Shown: positions 17,344 to 26,548, numbered from the stretch's first letter. The stretch: 64,000 nt of DNA from JALYYC01 sp039922495 (GCA_039922495.1 JBDTEO010000028.1:1-64000); one strand, 5' to 3'. The notes: a model not told the origin generated them from the letters alone. Numbers and translations: made by a program.

Positions 17344-18485
17344 TGAAAACGGATTAGGGCCAGCTCGATCGATAGGCCAGGTCCGAAGGCGATCGCCAGG
17401 CCGCGGGCGGGCCGTCCTGAAGCATGCATCGCCTCGAGGACAAAGAAGATCCCTGCGCTTGACGGATTCCCAACCTTCCTGAAGACGGCTCGTGAGGTCG
17501 CCAGCGCATCCGGGGCTAACCCAAGCGCCCGTTCGATGGCGTCGAAGATTCCGGAGCCGCCCGGGTGGGCCGCCACAAAATCGAGGTCGGCGATTCGAAG
17601 TTGGGCCCTGTCCAGAAACGCCTCGACGGCCCCACGCAGGCGGGCCTCGACGATCCCCGGCAACTCGCGGCTGAGCACGACACGAAGTCCACCGTCGCGC
17701 AGCTCATACCCGAGCTGCCGGGCCCCCTCCGGGACGAGTAAGGAGGTACTGTCCTCCATCACCAGGCCCGGCAATTCTTCATCCGCCCGGACCACGGCGC
17801 CGCCGGCGCCGTCGCCAAAGACCATCGCGGCAATAAGATTGTCCGTCGATTGGTCGTCGGGCTGGAACGTCAGCGACGGCAGCTCCACCGCGAAGACCAG
17901 GACCGCTCGCTCGGGATACGCCCGCAGATAGTCCTGGGCTCGGGCGAGACCGGCGACGCCACCGCCGCAGCCTAGCTCGGTGATGGGAAGGCGGGCGACA
18001 TCGGCTCGAAGTCCAAGCGCTGGAATCAGCTCGGCATCGAGGGAGGGCAGGATGAGGCCGGTGCAGGAGACTCCGATTACGAGCCCGATCGAGTCGCGAT
18101 CGACACCCGACCGCTCGACGGCATCGACCGCGACCTGGCGGCTGAGCAAGCGAGCATGTTTCAGGTACGCGTCGGTCTGTTGACTCTGGCTGCGCGACTC
18201 GATGACGGTGCTCAAAGGCTCCGCAAAGTAGCGCGTCCGTGCGCCGTCTACCGGCGTCGGAAGATGGCGCAGACGGCGGCCCCGAACTCGACCCATTGCC
18301 TCCCAGATCTCATCCGTCTCGACGCGTATGGGCGGCAGGGCGGTCGACAAACCGGCGACCGCAACCCCGCGGCGGTGCGAGGCCAGCTTGACGAGGTGCT
18401 GCTGGACGGCGAGTTGAGCCACTAATAGAAGGTTACGGCCGGCGGCTACGGCATGGCCTAATCGATCCTGTTTGATCGAGGTCAC
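17340..18485 (-). CDS. Type III polyketide synthase (chalcone/alkylresorcinol synthase type)
   Basis: A 381-residue homodimeric type III polyketide synthase. The catalytic triad is intact: Cys in ITELGCGGG (about 173), His in VAAHPGGSG (about 307) and Asn in KVGNPSSAG (about 340). The CTGLILPS and FGDGAGG loops are also in place. It extends an acyl starter with malonyl-CoA units and cyclises the product. The first 38 residues before RGVAVAGLST do not look like the family, so the true start may be later than the GTG at 18485. It is followed at once by the ICMT-like gene and lies near a flavoprotein and a desaturase, which suggests alkylresorcinols or alkylpyrones. The starter chain length is unknown. 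Confidence 0.92.
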   Translation of the reverse strand: MTSIKQDRLGHAVAAGRNLLLVAQLAVQQHLVKLASHRRGVAVAGLSTALPPIRVETDEIWEAMGRVRGRRLRHLPTPVDGARTRYFAEPLSTVIESRSQSQQTDAYLKHARLLSRQVAVDAVERSGVDRDSIGLVIGVSCTGLILPSLDAELIPALGLRADVARLPITELGCGGGVAGLARAQDYLRAYPERAVLVFAVELPSLTFQPDDQSTDNLIAAMVFGDGAGGAVVRADEELPGLVMEDSTSLLVPEGARQLGYELRDGGLRVVLSRELPGIVEARLRGAVEAFLDRAQLRIADLDFVAAHPGGSGIFDAIERALGLAPDALATSRAVFRKVGNPSSAGIFFVLEAMHASGRPARGLAIAFGPGLSIELALIRFQ

Positions 18486-18531
18486 TATTGCCTGCGACGG
18501 CGGTCCACCCAGGCACGCCGGTGGACGGCCG

Positions 18532-19101
18532 TTAACTACCGCCGAGGCATTTCGGATAGATGTGATCGGTCTCGCACGGGCCGACGTAAGCGGTCACCCG
18601 GGCCTGGCTGAGCGTGCGGGCGAGCGCCGTGGGAAAGCCCTTCGGGTCCTTGAGGCTCAGTTTCTGCTCTAAGAGCGTGAATCGCAGCTGGTCCTTGAAG
18701 TCCTGCCGGTTCAGGTGGTCGAGCGACAGTTGACGATCGACGACTGCCGCGCCTCCCACGCCGGCCTCGATTCTGCGGACGGCGATATCGAGGTCGCTCA
18801 CCGTTACCACGATGTGGCGCTGTTTGGCCAGCTCCTCGAGCGCCGCATCCCGAACCAGCTTCTTGATGGCAATGGACTGGACGCCCTTGAGACGAGCCGC
18901 ACCTGCGCTGCTGCCCGGAGTGACCTGCAGACCCGCCCGCTCCAGCCGAAGCTGGCCTGAAAGGACGAGCACGTCGTAGAGATGCATCGGGACATTGAGA
19001 TTGTCGACCCTTATGGCCGTGTTCGGCGGCGCGCTGCCGCAGGCGCTCAACGATATGGAGGCCATGGCCGCCAGGAGCCCTATCCGCATCCCATTCCGCA
19101 T
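18532..19101 (-). CDS. Lipoprotein with a SurA-like N-terminal region
   Basis: A 189-residue lipoprotein. The signal peptide (MRNGMRIGLLAAMASIS) ends in the lipobox LSAC, giving Cys18 as the lipidation site. The mature part contains a helical segment with the look of the SurA/PpiC N-domain (AIKKLVRDAALEELAKQRHI, then DFKDQLRFTLLEQKLS), but no rotamase domain follows. It may be a small chaperone or a truncated foldase. The ATG at 19101 lies one base after the stop of the small regulator, so they form an operon. Cys at the C-terminus (GPCETDHIYPKC) could form a disulfide. Confidence 0.75.
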   Translation of the reverse strand: MRNGMRIGLLAAMASISLSACGSAPPNTAIRVDNLNVPMHLYDVLVLSGQLRLERAGLQVTPGSSAGAARLKGVQSIAIKKLVRDAALEELAKQRHIVVTVSDLDIAVRRIEAGVGGAAVVDRQLSLDHLNRQDFKDQLRFTLLEQKLSLKDPKGFPTALARTLSQARVTAYVGPCETDHIYPKCLGGS

Positions 19102-19102
19102 G

Positions 19103-19423
19103 TCAGGCGCCCCGACGGCCGTCGCCATCCGAAAACGACTCGAGCCGGCGGAACGTCCCGTCCATCGCCCGGCGAGCGCCGGCGTCCTCTCGTAACTGCA
19201 ACCGCTGGGATTCACGTTGATCGGCCCGCCACTGCACGTACTCCTCGCCCAGACGATTGGCGTCGTAGCCCATCGAACGAAGCGCGCGCAGAACCGAAAT
19301 CGGCCTCGCGGTGCTCCCTTTTTCAGCCGCCCACAGCGTCGGCAGGCTCACCCCCAGGGTCCGGGCAAATTCGGCCTGAGGGATGCCAAGATTGCGGCGC
19401 ACGGCCAGGAACGGATTGTCCAC
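19103..19423 (-). CDS. XRE-type helix-turn-helix regulator
   Basis: A 106-residue DNA-binding protein. The helix-turn-helix covers residues about 10-35 (IPQAEFARTLGVSLPTLWAA), followed by EKGSTARPISVLRALRSMGY, a typical XRE layout. The last 45 residues are highly charged and probably helical. The GTG at 19423 follows GGTGGAGG; an in-frame TTG lies six codons earlier. It precedes the lipoprotein gene with one base between them. It may control its own operon or the neighbouring polyketide genes; no operator was identified. Confidence 0.82.
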   Translation of the reverse strand: MDNPFLAVRRNLGIPQAEFARTLGVSLPTLWAAEKGSTARPISVLRALRSMGYDANRLGEEYVQWRADQRESQRLQLREDAGARRAMDGTFRRLESFSDGDGRRGA

Positions 19424-19554
19424 GGAGCCTCCACCAATCAACCGGCGGTCCGTGTCGCAACCTGGGCCGCCCCGCCAGTTTTTCTTGTTCTTTATTTACC
19501 CTACGGTCGAGGGCTGCGATTGGATGAGTCGGGCGGAAATTTCGCCAGACGTGA

Positions 19555-19980
19555 CTACCGCTTTGTCACAAACTCCAGCGCCAGGACATAGCCCTGAACT
19601 CCGAGGCCGGTGATCACGCCGACGGCCGAGGCGGCGGTCACCAACTGGTGCCGGAACGGCTCCCGCCGGTGAACGTTCGAGATGTGGACCTCGATAACCG
19701 GCTTGCCGGAGCCCCGTAAGGCGTCCGCGAGCGCGTAGCTCGTGTGAGCCAGGGCACCAGGGTTGATGATGATGGCGTCACTCGCCTGCCCCTCCCTTTC
19801 GATCCAGTCGATCAACTGGCCTTCGTGATTCGATTGCAGACATCGAATGGTGCACCCCAGCGTCTTGCCGCGTTCCGTCACGAGCTGCTCGACGTCGGCG
19901 AGCGTCTGGGTGCCGTAGATCTCAGGCTCGCGCTGCCCCAACCGGCTGAGGTTCGGCCCGTTCAGGACAAGGATCTTCAT
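19555..19980 (-). CDS. aroQ: 3-dehydroquinate dehydratase, type II
   Basis: A 141-residue type II dehydroquinase, the third shikimate-pathway enzyme, removing water from 3-dehydroquinate. The family start MKILVLNGPNLSRLGQREP is present, with the active Tyr in EIYGTQTL, Asn in IINPGALAHTS and His in VIEVHISNVHRRE. The length is normal for the dodecameric type. It is the last gene of the aro operon and overlaps aroKB by four bases. No convincing T-run terminator follows. Confidence 0.97.
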   Translation of the reverse strand: MKILVLNGPNLSRLGQREPEIYGTQTLADVEQLVTERGKTLGCTIRCLQSNHEGQLIDWIEREGQASDAIIINPGALAHTSYALADALRGSGKPVIEVHISNVHRREPFRHQLVTAASAVGVITGLGVQGYVLALEFVTKR

Positions 19981-21569
19981 GCCTCGAACACCCTATCGAG
20001 CGCGGCGGTCACGTGGTGGGCGCCCACCTGGCATCCCCACTCGGCGTCGCCAGGTCCCCGCAGCAAGACCCAGCGCACGACGCCGTTTCGCGCCTTCTTA
20101 TCGTGCTCCATCGCGTCGAGTAGATCGTGGCGCGACACCTTCGGGCGCGTTGCCAGCAACCCGGAGGCGCGGAGTAGCGCGCGCTGTTGCTCGATGAGAT
20201 CCGGGCCGCACCGACCCGTGATCAGGCTCAACCGGGCAGCCACTTCCATGCCCCAGGCGACTGCCTCGCCGTGGCGAATCGTGCCGTAGCCAAGCGCGCG
20301 CTCGAGCGCGTGGCCAATCGTGTGGCCGTAGTTCAGGATCGCGCGGCGGCCAGTTTCGTTCGGGTCTTCGGAAACGACGGCTGCCTTGACCGCCGCGGCT
20401 CGCCGGACCGCGGCCCGGATCGCGGCGCGATCCCGTGACTGCAGCCGTGGCGCCGATGCAAGGAGCCAATCGGCAAGGGCCGGCTCCGCGATGATCGCCG
20501 CCTTGCAGACTTCCGCCATCCCGGATCGAAACTCCGCTTCGGGCAAGGTGCCGAGGTACTCGAGGTCACACACGATAGCGGCGGGTTGGTGAACGGCGCC
20601 CACCAGGTTTTTTCCGCTGGGCAGATTGATCGCCGTCTTGCCGCCGATGCTGCTATCCACCATGGCCAGCAGCGTCGTCGGGATGTGAACGTAGCGAACC
20701 CCTCGCAACCAGGTGGCGGCGGCAAACCCGGTCAGGTCTCCGACCGCCCCGCCTCCCAGCGCAATCAGCGCGCCGTCGCGATCCAGGCGGAGAGCCGCCA
20801 GATACTCGTAAAGGCGGGCGAGCTCGTCCATGTGCTTGGCCGCCTCGCCCACGGGCACGCTGAACAGCGCCGGCGCAAATCCGGCCTCGCGCAAGGCTTC
20901 CAGCACCTGATCGGCATGCGCCTTGCCGACGTTCGGATCCGTCACCAGCACCACCGTGTCGCCGGCACCGGATCGGCGCAGTGCCGGTCCCGCCAGGTGG
21001 GCCAGGCGGTGGCCGATCACGATCTCGTGCGCGGCGCCGGGGACCTTGACCGGCACCCGTTCGACCCCCTCGGCCGGGAGGCGACCAGCCAGCTGCTCGG
21101 CCACGGACCCGACGGATCGGTGATCGGTTGCCACCACCAGGTCGGCCTCCAGGTAGCGATGGACGCGCCCGGGCAACAGGGTCGCGATGGCGGTCGGGGT
21201 GTCTGGCTTGAGCAGCGGCCTGGAGGTGGCGCCGTTCAGTCGGCTCGCGAGTTCGGCCGGCTCGGCCGTCAGGGCGACGACGCAGTTGCCATCCCGGATT
21301 CGTCGCCAGTTATCGTCGTCGAGGGGGGCGCCGCCGCCCACGGCGACAACCTGGCCGTCGGTGGCGAGCACCCGGTGAAGGCAGTCGGCCTCGCGCCGGC
21401 GAAAGCCCGATTCGCCCTCCGCGTCGAAGATAGCGCTCACCGAACGGCCGGCGGCCCCGGTGATCTCGTCGTCCAGGTCTTTGAATGGCCGGCCCAGGTG
21501 CTGCGCCAGCAGGACCCCCACGCTCGACTTGCCACATCCCATAAAGCCGATCAGCACGACATTGCTCAC
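19977..21569 (-). CDS. aroKB: Bifunctional shikimate kinase / 3-dehydroquinate synthase
   Basis: A 530-residue fusion. Residues 1-165 are shikimate kinase, with the P-loop GFMGCGKSS, the DLDDEI motif and GGGAPL. After a linker, about 175-530 is 3-dehydroquinate synthase, with NAD-binding GGGAVGDLTGFAAATWLRG, the metal-site Glu in RSGMAEVCKAA, and His in NYGHTIGHALE and HGEAVAWG. It catalyses steps two and five of the shikimate pathway in one chain. The genes are separate in most bacteria; fused or adjacent kinase-synthase pairs occur in some lineages. Both domains keep their key residues, so both are probably active. It overlaps aroC and aroQ by four bases each. Confidence 0.96.
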   Translation of the reverse strand: MSNVVLIGFMGCGKSSVGVLLAQHLGRPFKDLDDEITGAAGRSVSAIFDAEGESGFRRREADCLHRVLATDGQVVAVGGGAPLDDDNWRRIRDGNCVVALTAEPAELASRLNGATSRPLLKPDTPTAIATLLPGRVHRYLEADLVVATDHRSVGSVAEQLAGRLPAEGVERVPVKVPGAAHEIVIGHRLAHLAGPALRRSGAGDTVVLVTDPNVGKAHADQVLEALREAGFAPALFSVPVGEAAKHMDELARLYEYLAALRLDRDGALIALGGGAVGDLTGFAAATWLRGVRYVHIPTTLLAMVDSSIGGKTAINLPSGKNLVGAVHQPAAIVCDLEYLGTLPEAEFRSGMAEVCKAAIIAEPALADWLLASAPRLQSRDRAAIRAAVRRAAAVKAAVVSEDPNETGRRAILNYGHTIGHALERALGYGTIRHGEAVAWGMEVAARLSLITGRCGPDLIEQQRALLRASGLLATRPKVSRHDLLDAMEHDKKARNGVVRWVLLRGPGDAEWGCQVGAHHVTAALDRVFEA

Positions 21570-22711
21570 CCCGGCAATCCCCGCAGGTATCCCTTGAGGT
21601 TGCGCTCCACCTCGGCCATCGAGTCGCCGCCGAATTTCTCCAGGACGGCGCTCGCCAGCACCAGCGCGACCATCGCCTCCCCCACCACGCCGGCGGCCGG
21701 CACCACACAGATGTCGCTGCGTTCGTAGTGCGCCTTCGCCGGCTGGCGGGTCTTGAGGTCAACCGTGCGCAGCGGCTTGAGCAGGGTGGAGATCGGCTTC
21801 ATCATCCCGTGGACCACGACCGGCTCGCCGTTGGTTACGCCGCCGGTGACGCCGCCGGCCCGATTGGTCTCGTGCCGCAAGCCGCGTTTGCCAAACACCG
21901 GGATGTCATGGACCTCGGATCCCGGCTGGCTCGCCGACTGCACGCCGTCCCCGAGCGCCATCGCCTTGCAGCCCGGGATGCTGACGATCGCCTGGGCCAA
22001 CAGGCCGTCCATCCTGGTGTCCCACTGGCGGTAGCTGCCCAGTCCGGGCGGCACCCCGGTAGCGATCACCGTGAAGACACCCCCGAGGGTGTCGCCCTTT
22101 GCGCGCGCGGCATCGATGGCGGCCACCATCGCTTCGCTTGCGTGCCGATCCGGAGAGCGGACGGAGGATGCCTCCACCGCTTCCCAGCGGATGGGTGCCG
22201 GCATCGCTGCCTCGATCGGGCCGATCGACCGCGTGTAGCTGTGTACCTCGATGCGAAACACCGCGAGCAACCGCTTCGCCACGCCGCCGGCCGCGACCCG
22301 GGCCGCCGTCTCTCGCGCGCTGGCCCGCTCCAGGACATCACGGGCGTCGTCGGCGCCGTACTTCAGCATTCCGGCCAGGTCCGCGTGCCCGGGCCGCACC
22401 CGGGTGATTGGCTTGCGCTTGACCCCCTCCGCCTCGACCCGCATCACGGCCTGCCAGTTCTCCCAATCGCGGTTGGAGATCTCCAGCGTGATGGGTGACC
22501 CGAGCGTCCGGCCTCCGCGCACGCCCGAGACGATGCGCGCTTCGTCGCGCTCGATTTTCATCCGCCCGCCGCGCCCGTGCCCGCCCTGGCGCCGTGCCAG
22601 GTCGGTCCGCAAGTCTGCCCCGGCCAGGTCGAGGCCGGCCGGTACCCCATCCAGGATGACGGTCAGCCGCTCCCCGTGCGATTCGCCCGAGGTGAGAAAG
22701 CGGAGCGTCAT
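21566..22711 (-). CDS. aroC: Chorismate synthase
   Basis: A 381-residue chorismate synthase, which converts 5-enolpyruvylshikimate-3-phosphate to chorismate with reduced FMN. The signature regions are present: TSGESHGERLTVILDG at the N-terminus, RRQGGHGRGGRMKIE, SGVRGGRTLGSPI, ARETAARVAAG, and later ETNRAGGVTGGVTNGEP with RPIST-like KPISTL. The ATG follows the aroE stop with a four-base overlap. Full length and in frame. Confidence 0.97.
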   Translation of the reverse strand: MTLRFLTSGESHGERLTVILDGVPAGLDLAGADLRTDLARRQGGHGRGGRMKIERDEARIVSGVRGGRTLGSPITLEISNRDWENWQAVMRVEAEGVKRKPITRVRPGHADLAGMLKYGADDARDVLERASARETAARVAAGGVAKRLLAVFRIEVHSYTRSIGPIEAAMPAPIRWEAVEASSVRSPDRHASEAMVAAIDAARAKGDTLGGVFTVIATGVPPGLGSYRQWDTRMDGLLAQAIVSIPGCKAMALGDGVQSASQPGSEVHDIPVFGKRGLRHETNRAGGVTGGVTNGEPVVVHGMMKPISTLLKPLRTVDLKTRQPAKAHYERSDICVVPAAGVVGEAMVALVLASAVLEKFGGDSMAEVERNLKGYLRGLPG

Positions 22712-23478
22712 GCCGTGGCGCCTTCCGCCGCGCGCGCCAGGGTCGCCCGCATGGCGGCGGCGGGAGGCGGGTCCCCGGTCCAGATCTCGAAGGCGATCAG
22801 GCCCTGGTGAAGGAGCATCAACCGTCCGGTCTGCGACTGCCTGGAGCGAAGGTCGAAGTACAGGCGCGACGGGGACGCGGGCCCCGTGATGTCGGCCGGT
22901 GTCGCATTGACGATCAGCTCCGCCGTCCCGACGATCCGATCGAGATCCGTGAAGGGCACTGCGCCGCCTCGCGCGACCTCCAGGTCGGCGCAGAGCCGCT
23001 CCGCTCGCGCGAGGTTTCGGTTGACAACCCAGAGGCGATCCGCCTTCGGCTGCAGAACGGAAACCACCGCCCGAGCCGCCCCCCCGGCACCGATCACGAC
23101 CGCCGTCCTGCCCGCCGGATCGTAGCCAAGCTCCGCGAGGGCCGCCGCGAATCCCGCGGCATCCGTATTCGATCCAACAAGCCGCGCCCCATCGCGGCTG
23201 ATGGTGTTGACCGCGCCGATCGTCCGCGCCGATGGATCGACCTGGTCGAGCAGTGGCATGATCGCTTCCTTGTGCGGGATGGTCACATTCGCGCCCAGGA
23301 TGGTCGGGTCACCACGCATCGACGTGACAAACGACGCCAGCTGGTCGGGCGAGAGGTCGATGGGCTCGTAGCGGCAGTCGAGACCAGCCGCCTGGAAGCC
23401 GGCATTCTGTAATGCCGTCGAGAGACTCTGGCGGACCGACGCGCCGATCAGAACGACGCGCCGTTGCCCCTCAGTCAC
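22708..23478 (-). CDS. aroE: Shikimate 5-dehydrogenase
   Basis: A 256-residue shikimate dehydrogenase. The catalytic Lys is in NVTIPHKEA and the catalytic Asp in GSNTDAAGF. The NADP-binding loop is GAGGAARAV, followed by VVNRN. The shikimate-binding loop differs from the usual SLSPxxHN: here it reads RQSLSTALQN, keeping the Ser pair and the Asn but not the Pro and His. The GTG at 23478 overlaps the aroA stop by eight bases; longer frames upstream belong to aroA in another phase. It reduces 3-dehydroshikimate in the operon's pathway. Confidence 0.93.
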   Translation of the reverse strand: MTEGQRRVVLIGASVRQSLSTALQNAGFQAAGLDCRYEPIDLSPDQLASFVTSMRGDPTILGANVTIPHKEAIMPLLDQVDPSARTIGAVNTISRDGARLVGSNTDAAGFAAALAELGYDPAGRTAVVIGAGGAARAVVSVLQPKADRLWVVNRNLARAERLCADLEVARGGAVPFTDLDRIVGTAELIVNATPADITGPASPSRLYFDLRSRQSQTGRLMLLHQGLIAFEIWTGDPPPAAAMRATLARAAEGATA

Positions 23479-24727
23479 CGGCGACCAGCTCCAGCTGCCT
23501 GAAGAACCCGGGATACGAGACGTCGGCACTGGCCGCCCCGACGATCTGGATCGAGCTCTTCGCCAGCAGTCCGGCGACGGCCAGGGCCATCGCGACCCGG
23601 TGATCGCCGGCGGCGTCAACGGTGGCAGCACGGAGGGGGGTCGGCCCGATGATCCGAACCCCGTCCCTCAGCTCCTCCACCCGGGCACCCATCCGGCGCA
23701 GGCCTTCCGTCATGCTGCGAAGGCGATCGCTCTCCTTGACCCGGAGCTCGTCGGCGCCATCGAGCAACGTGGTTCCCTCCGCCTGGGTCGCGACCACCAT
23801 CAGGATCGGGATCTCGTCGACCGCAGAGGCGACGCCTTCGGCGTCGACCCGCAGGCCCCGCAGGGTTCGCCCGGTCACGGTCACATCACCAGCCGGTTCG
23901 ACCGCCGGACCCGGTTCATGGTCGACGCGGACCTCAGCGCCCATCCGCTCCAGCATCACAAGGAACGCCGTGCGCGTCGGGTTGAGCCCGACCCCGACGA
24001 CCCGGACTGAGAAGCCCGGTCTCATCGCGGCCGCCGCAAGCCAGAAGGCCGCCGAGGAGAAATCGCCTGGGATCGTCAATCGCAGCGGCTTCAGCGGTGC
24101 TGCCAGTGGCTCGACACCGGTGCGGGCTTGATCGGCAGTGATGGGCGCGCCCATCGCCCGGAGCAGGCGTTCCGTGTGGTCACGCGTTGGCATGGGCTCC
24201 TCGATGGAGGTCGGGCCCTGCGCGGAAAGGCCAGCGAGCAGCAGGGCGCTCTTCACCTGCGCGCTCGGGATCGGCAATCGGTGGTGCCGACCGGTCAGCG
24301 CGGTGCCCTCGATTCGAAGCGGTGCCATGCCGTCGTGGGAGGTGATCCGCGCGCCCATGGCTCGCAATGGCTCGACGACGCGGGCCATCGGCCGGCGTCG
24401 CAGCGAGGCATCGCCGGTCAGGCTGGCGCTGACGCGGCTCCCGGCGAGCACGCCGGTGAGCAGTCGCATGGTGGTCCCGGAGTTCTGGCAGTCGAGTGGT
24501 GCCCCGGCAGTTTGCCACGCGGCGAGCCCCGCGCCTCGCACCCGGACCCGGCCATCGGTCCGGTCGATCCCGATGCCCAGGGCGCGAAGGCAAGCTTCAG
24601 TAGCGAGCACGTCCTGCCCGGTCGGAACCTGGTCGATCAGGCTCTCCCCCTCGGCCAGGGCGCCCAGGATCAGGCCCCGATGGGCAATCGATTTGTCGCC
24701 GGGGACCCGGATTTCAAGCACGGGCAC
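23471..24727 (-). CDS. aroA: 3-phosphoshikimate 1-carboxyvinyltransferase (EPSP synthase)
   Basis: A 418-residue EPSP synthase. It shows PGDKSIAHRGLILGALAEG at the start, the PEP-site loop CQNSGTTMRLLTG, SAQVKSALLLAGL, GDFSSAAFWLAAAA and late KESDRLRSM plus GDHRVAMALA. It transfers enolpyruvate to shikimate 3-phosphate. The GTG at 24727 lies six bases after GGAGG inside tyrA, so the genes overlap by 14 bases. The active-site loop has Thr where many glyphosate-sensitive enzymes have Ala, as in Gram-positive forms; I draw no conclusion on glyphosate response. Confidence 0.96.
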   Translation of the reverse strand: MPVLEIRVPGDKSIAHRGLILGALAEGESLIDQVPTGQDVLATEACLRALGIGIDRTDGRVRVRGAGLAAWQTAGAPLDCQNSGTTMRLLTGVLAGSRVSASLTGDASLRRRPMARVVEPLRAMGARITSHDGMAPLRIEGTALTGRHHRLPIPSAQVKSALLLAGLSAQGPTSIEEPMPTRDHTERLLRAMGAPITADQARTGVEPLAAPLKPLRLTIPGDFSSAAFWLAAAAMRPGFSVRVVGVGLNPTRTAFLVMLERMGAEVRVDHEPGPAVEPAGDVTVTGRTLRGLRVDAEGVASAVDEIPILMVVATQAEGTTLLDGADELRVKESDRLRSMTEGLRRMGARVEELRDGVRIIGPTPLRAATVDAAGDHRVAMALAVAGLLAKSSIQIVGAASADVSYPGFFRQLELVAGD

Positions 24728-25529
24728 GATCGGCCTCCGCGAACAGGTCGGCAAGCTGGTCCTGCGCGGCGATGCGCTGGCGATAGCGGGCGAGCGTCTC
24801 GGTAAATCGATCGATCGCCTGCAACAGGGGTCCCTGGTTGGCAGCCACGATGTCGCCGTAGAGGCGGGGATCCCCGGCGGCCAGCCTGGTCATGCTTCGA
24901 AACCCCGGACCGGCGATCGCCTGACCCCCATTCGCCTCGACCGTGGCCGCATAGGCAGCGCTCAGCGTAAAGGCGAGATGACTGACGAAGGCGGCGCGCT
25001 GGTCGTGTTCCCGGGCGCTCATCAGCAGCGGCTGGGCCCCGATCTCGCGCACGAGGTCGATCCACCAGCCGAAGGGGCCAGGGTCCTGCCCCTCGCTGGG
25101 CGTGAAGACCCAGGGTGATCCGGCAAACAACGAGGGATCGCCGTGACGCAGCCCGCTTTCCGTTTTCCCAGCCATCGGATGGCCACCGAGAAACCGGCCA
25201 GGGGATGGCAGGCGCCGCGCCAGCTCGAGGATGGGCTGCTTGACGCTGGCAACATCGGTGATGAGGGTGGTCTCGGGCAGGACCTGGCCCAGCTGTTCAA
25301 AGGTTCTCGCTGCCTGCGAGATGGGAGTGGCAACCACAACCAGCTCGCAATCGCGAAGTCCTTCCAGCTGGGTTCCGCTGCGATCGGCCGCGCCTCGTGC
25401 CGTTGCCGCCTCGGCGTCCGCCTCGGTTCGGGTGACCGCCGTGACGTGGACGCGGTCCTCGAGCCGGCGTAGGGCCAGCCCCAGCGAACCGCCGATCAAG
25501 CCCATCCCAACAATGCCTACTCCCCTCAC
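24714..25529 (-). CDS. tyrA: Prephenate dehydrogenase
   Basis: A 271-residue prephenate dehydrogenase, which makes 4-hydroxyphenylpyruvate for tyrosine. The NAD-binding motif is VGIVGMGLIGGSLGLALRR at the N-terminus. The catalytic region contains TDVASVKQPI, GGHPMAGKTESG and the helical FVSHLAFTLSAAYA. No ACT regulatory domain follows, so feedback control probably acts elsewhere, for instance on DAHP synthase. It overlaps aroF by four bases and aroA by 14. A prephenate dehydratase for phenylalanine is not found in this window. Confidence 0.95.
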   Translation of the reverse strand: MRGVGIVGMGLIGGSLGLALRRLEDRVHVTAVTRTEADAEAATARGAADRSGTQLEGLRDCELVVVATPISQAARTFEQLGQVLPETTLITDVASVKQPILELARRLPSPGRFLGGHPMAGKTESGLRHGDPSLFAGSPWVFTPSEGQDPGPFGWWIDLVREIGAQPLLMSAREHDQRAAFVSHLAFTLSAAYAATVEANGGQAIAGPGFRSMTRLAAGDPRLYGDIVAANQGPLLQAIDRFTETLARYRQRIAAQDQLADLFAEADRARA

Positions 25530-26548
25530 GGGACCGCGACCGCCTTTCCCAGGGCCGCCGCCAGCGGGGCGAGCTGCGCGATGAGGTCCTTGAAGCCGGA
25601 CGGCGTCAGCGACTGGGCGCCGTCGGACAGTGCCGTCTCCGGGCGGGCGTGGACCTCGATCAAGAGCCCGTGGGCCCCCGCGGCAATCCCCGCCAGCGCC
25701 ATCGCCGTCACCAGAGAGCGCCGCCCGGTACCGTGACTGGGATCCACGATCACCGGAAGGTGACTGAGCTCGCGGATCAGCGGGACGGCGTTCAGGTCAA
25801 GCGTGTTGCGCGTATACGTCTCGAACGTCCGGATGCCCCGCTCGCAGAGGATGACGTCGTAGTTGCCCTGCGACAGGATGTACTCAGCGGAGAGCAGCCA
25901 CTCCTCGATCGTGGCCGACATCCCGCGCTTGAGCAGGACGGGCTTACGGGCGCGGCCGACCTCGGAGAGGAGCGCAAAGTTCTGCATGTTGCGGGCGCCG
26001 ATCTGGAGCACGTCGGCGACGTCGGCCAGCGCCTCGATGTCGGCCGCGGCCATCACCTCGCAGACGAGGGGCAGGCCGGTCTCCTGCCGAGCTCGCTTGA
26101 GGATGTCGACGCCGTCGCCGCGCAGACCCTGGAAGCTGTAGGGCGAGGTGCGCGGCTTGAAGACGCCGCCACGCAGGGCATGAGCGCCCGCTGCCTTGAC
26201 CTGGTGCGCGGTCTCGAGAAAGACCGCCTCGTTGTCGACCGAGCAGGGCCCGGCCACCACCCAGATGCGGTCGCCGCCAACATCATGGTCGCCAACCCGG
26301 ACGTGTGTGTCGCCGGCCCGAAACTCGCGGTTGGAGAGTTTGAACGGCTTCGTGATCCTTACCACCTCGGCAACGCCGGGGGCATCGGCGACGACGTCGC
26401 GAAGGGAAAAGGGGTCGATCCCGATGACGCCGATGACCGTGCGCTCGTCGCCGCCACTGAGGTGGGCGCGAAAGCCACGGATCTGAACTTGCGCCACCAG
26501 GTTCTGCACCTGGGCGGGCGTGGCGTCGTGCCGCATCACGATGATCAC
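25526..26548 (-). CDS. aroF: 3-deoxy-7-phosphoheptulonate synthase, type I with N-terminal regulatory domain
   Basis: A 340-residue DAHP synthase, the entry enzyme of the shikimate pathway. Residues 1-65 form a ferredoxin-like domain (VIIVMRHDATPAQVQNLVAQ) as in the Thermotoga enzyme, where tyrosine binds and inhibits. The catalytic barrel follows, with VAGPCSVDN, FKPRTSPYSFQG, QIGARNMQNF, LKRGMSATIEEWL, ILCERGIRTFE and VDPSHGTGRRSLV. The GTG at 26548 has GAGGG seven bases upstream and overlaps the aroH stop by four bases. The regulatory domain suggests allosteric control of the whole operon flux. Confidence 0.96.
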   Translation of the reverse strand: MIIVMRHDATPAQVQNLVAQVQIRGFRAHLSGGDERTVIGVIGIDPFSLRDVVADAPGVAEVVRITKPFKLSNREFRAGDTHVRVGDHDVGGDRIWVVAGPCSVDNEAVFLETAHQVKAAGAHALRGGVFKPRTSPYSFQGLRGDGVDILKRARQETGLPLVCEVMAAADIEALADVADVLQIGARNMQNFALLSEVGRARKPVLLKRGMSATIEEWLLSAEYILSQGNYDVILCERGIRTFETYTRNTLDLNAVPLIRELSHLPVIVDPSHGTGRRSLVTAMALAGIAAGAHGLLIEVHARPETALSDGAQSLTPSGFKDLIAQLAPLAAALGKAVAVP

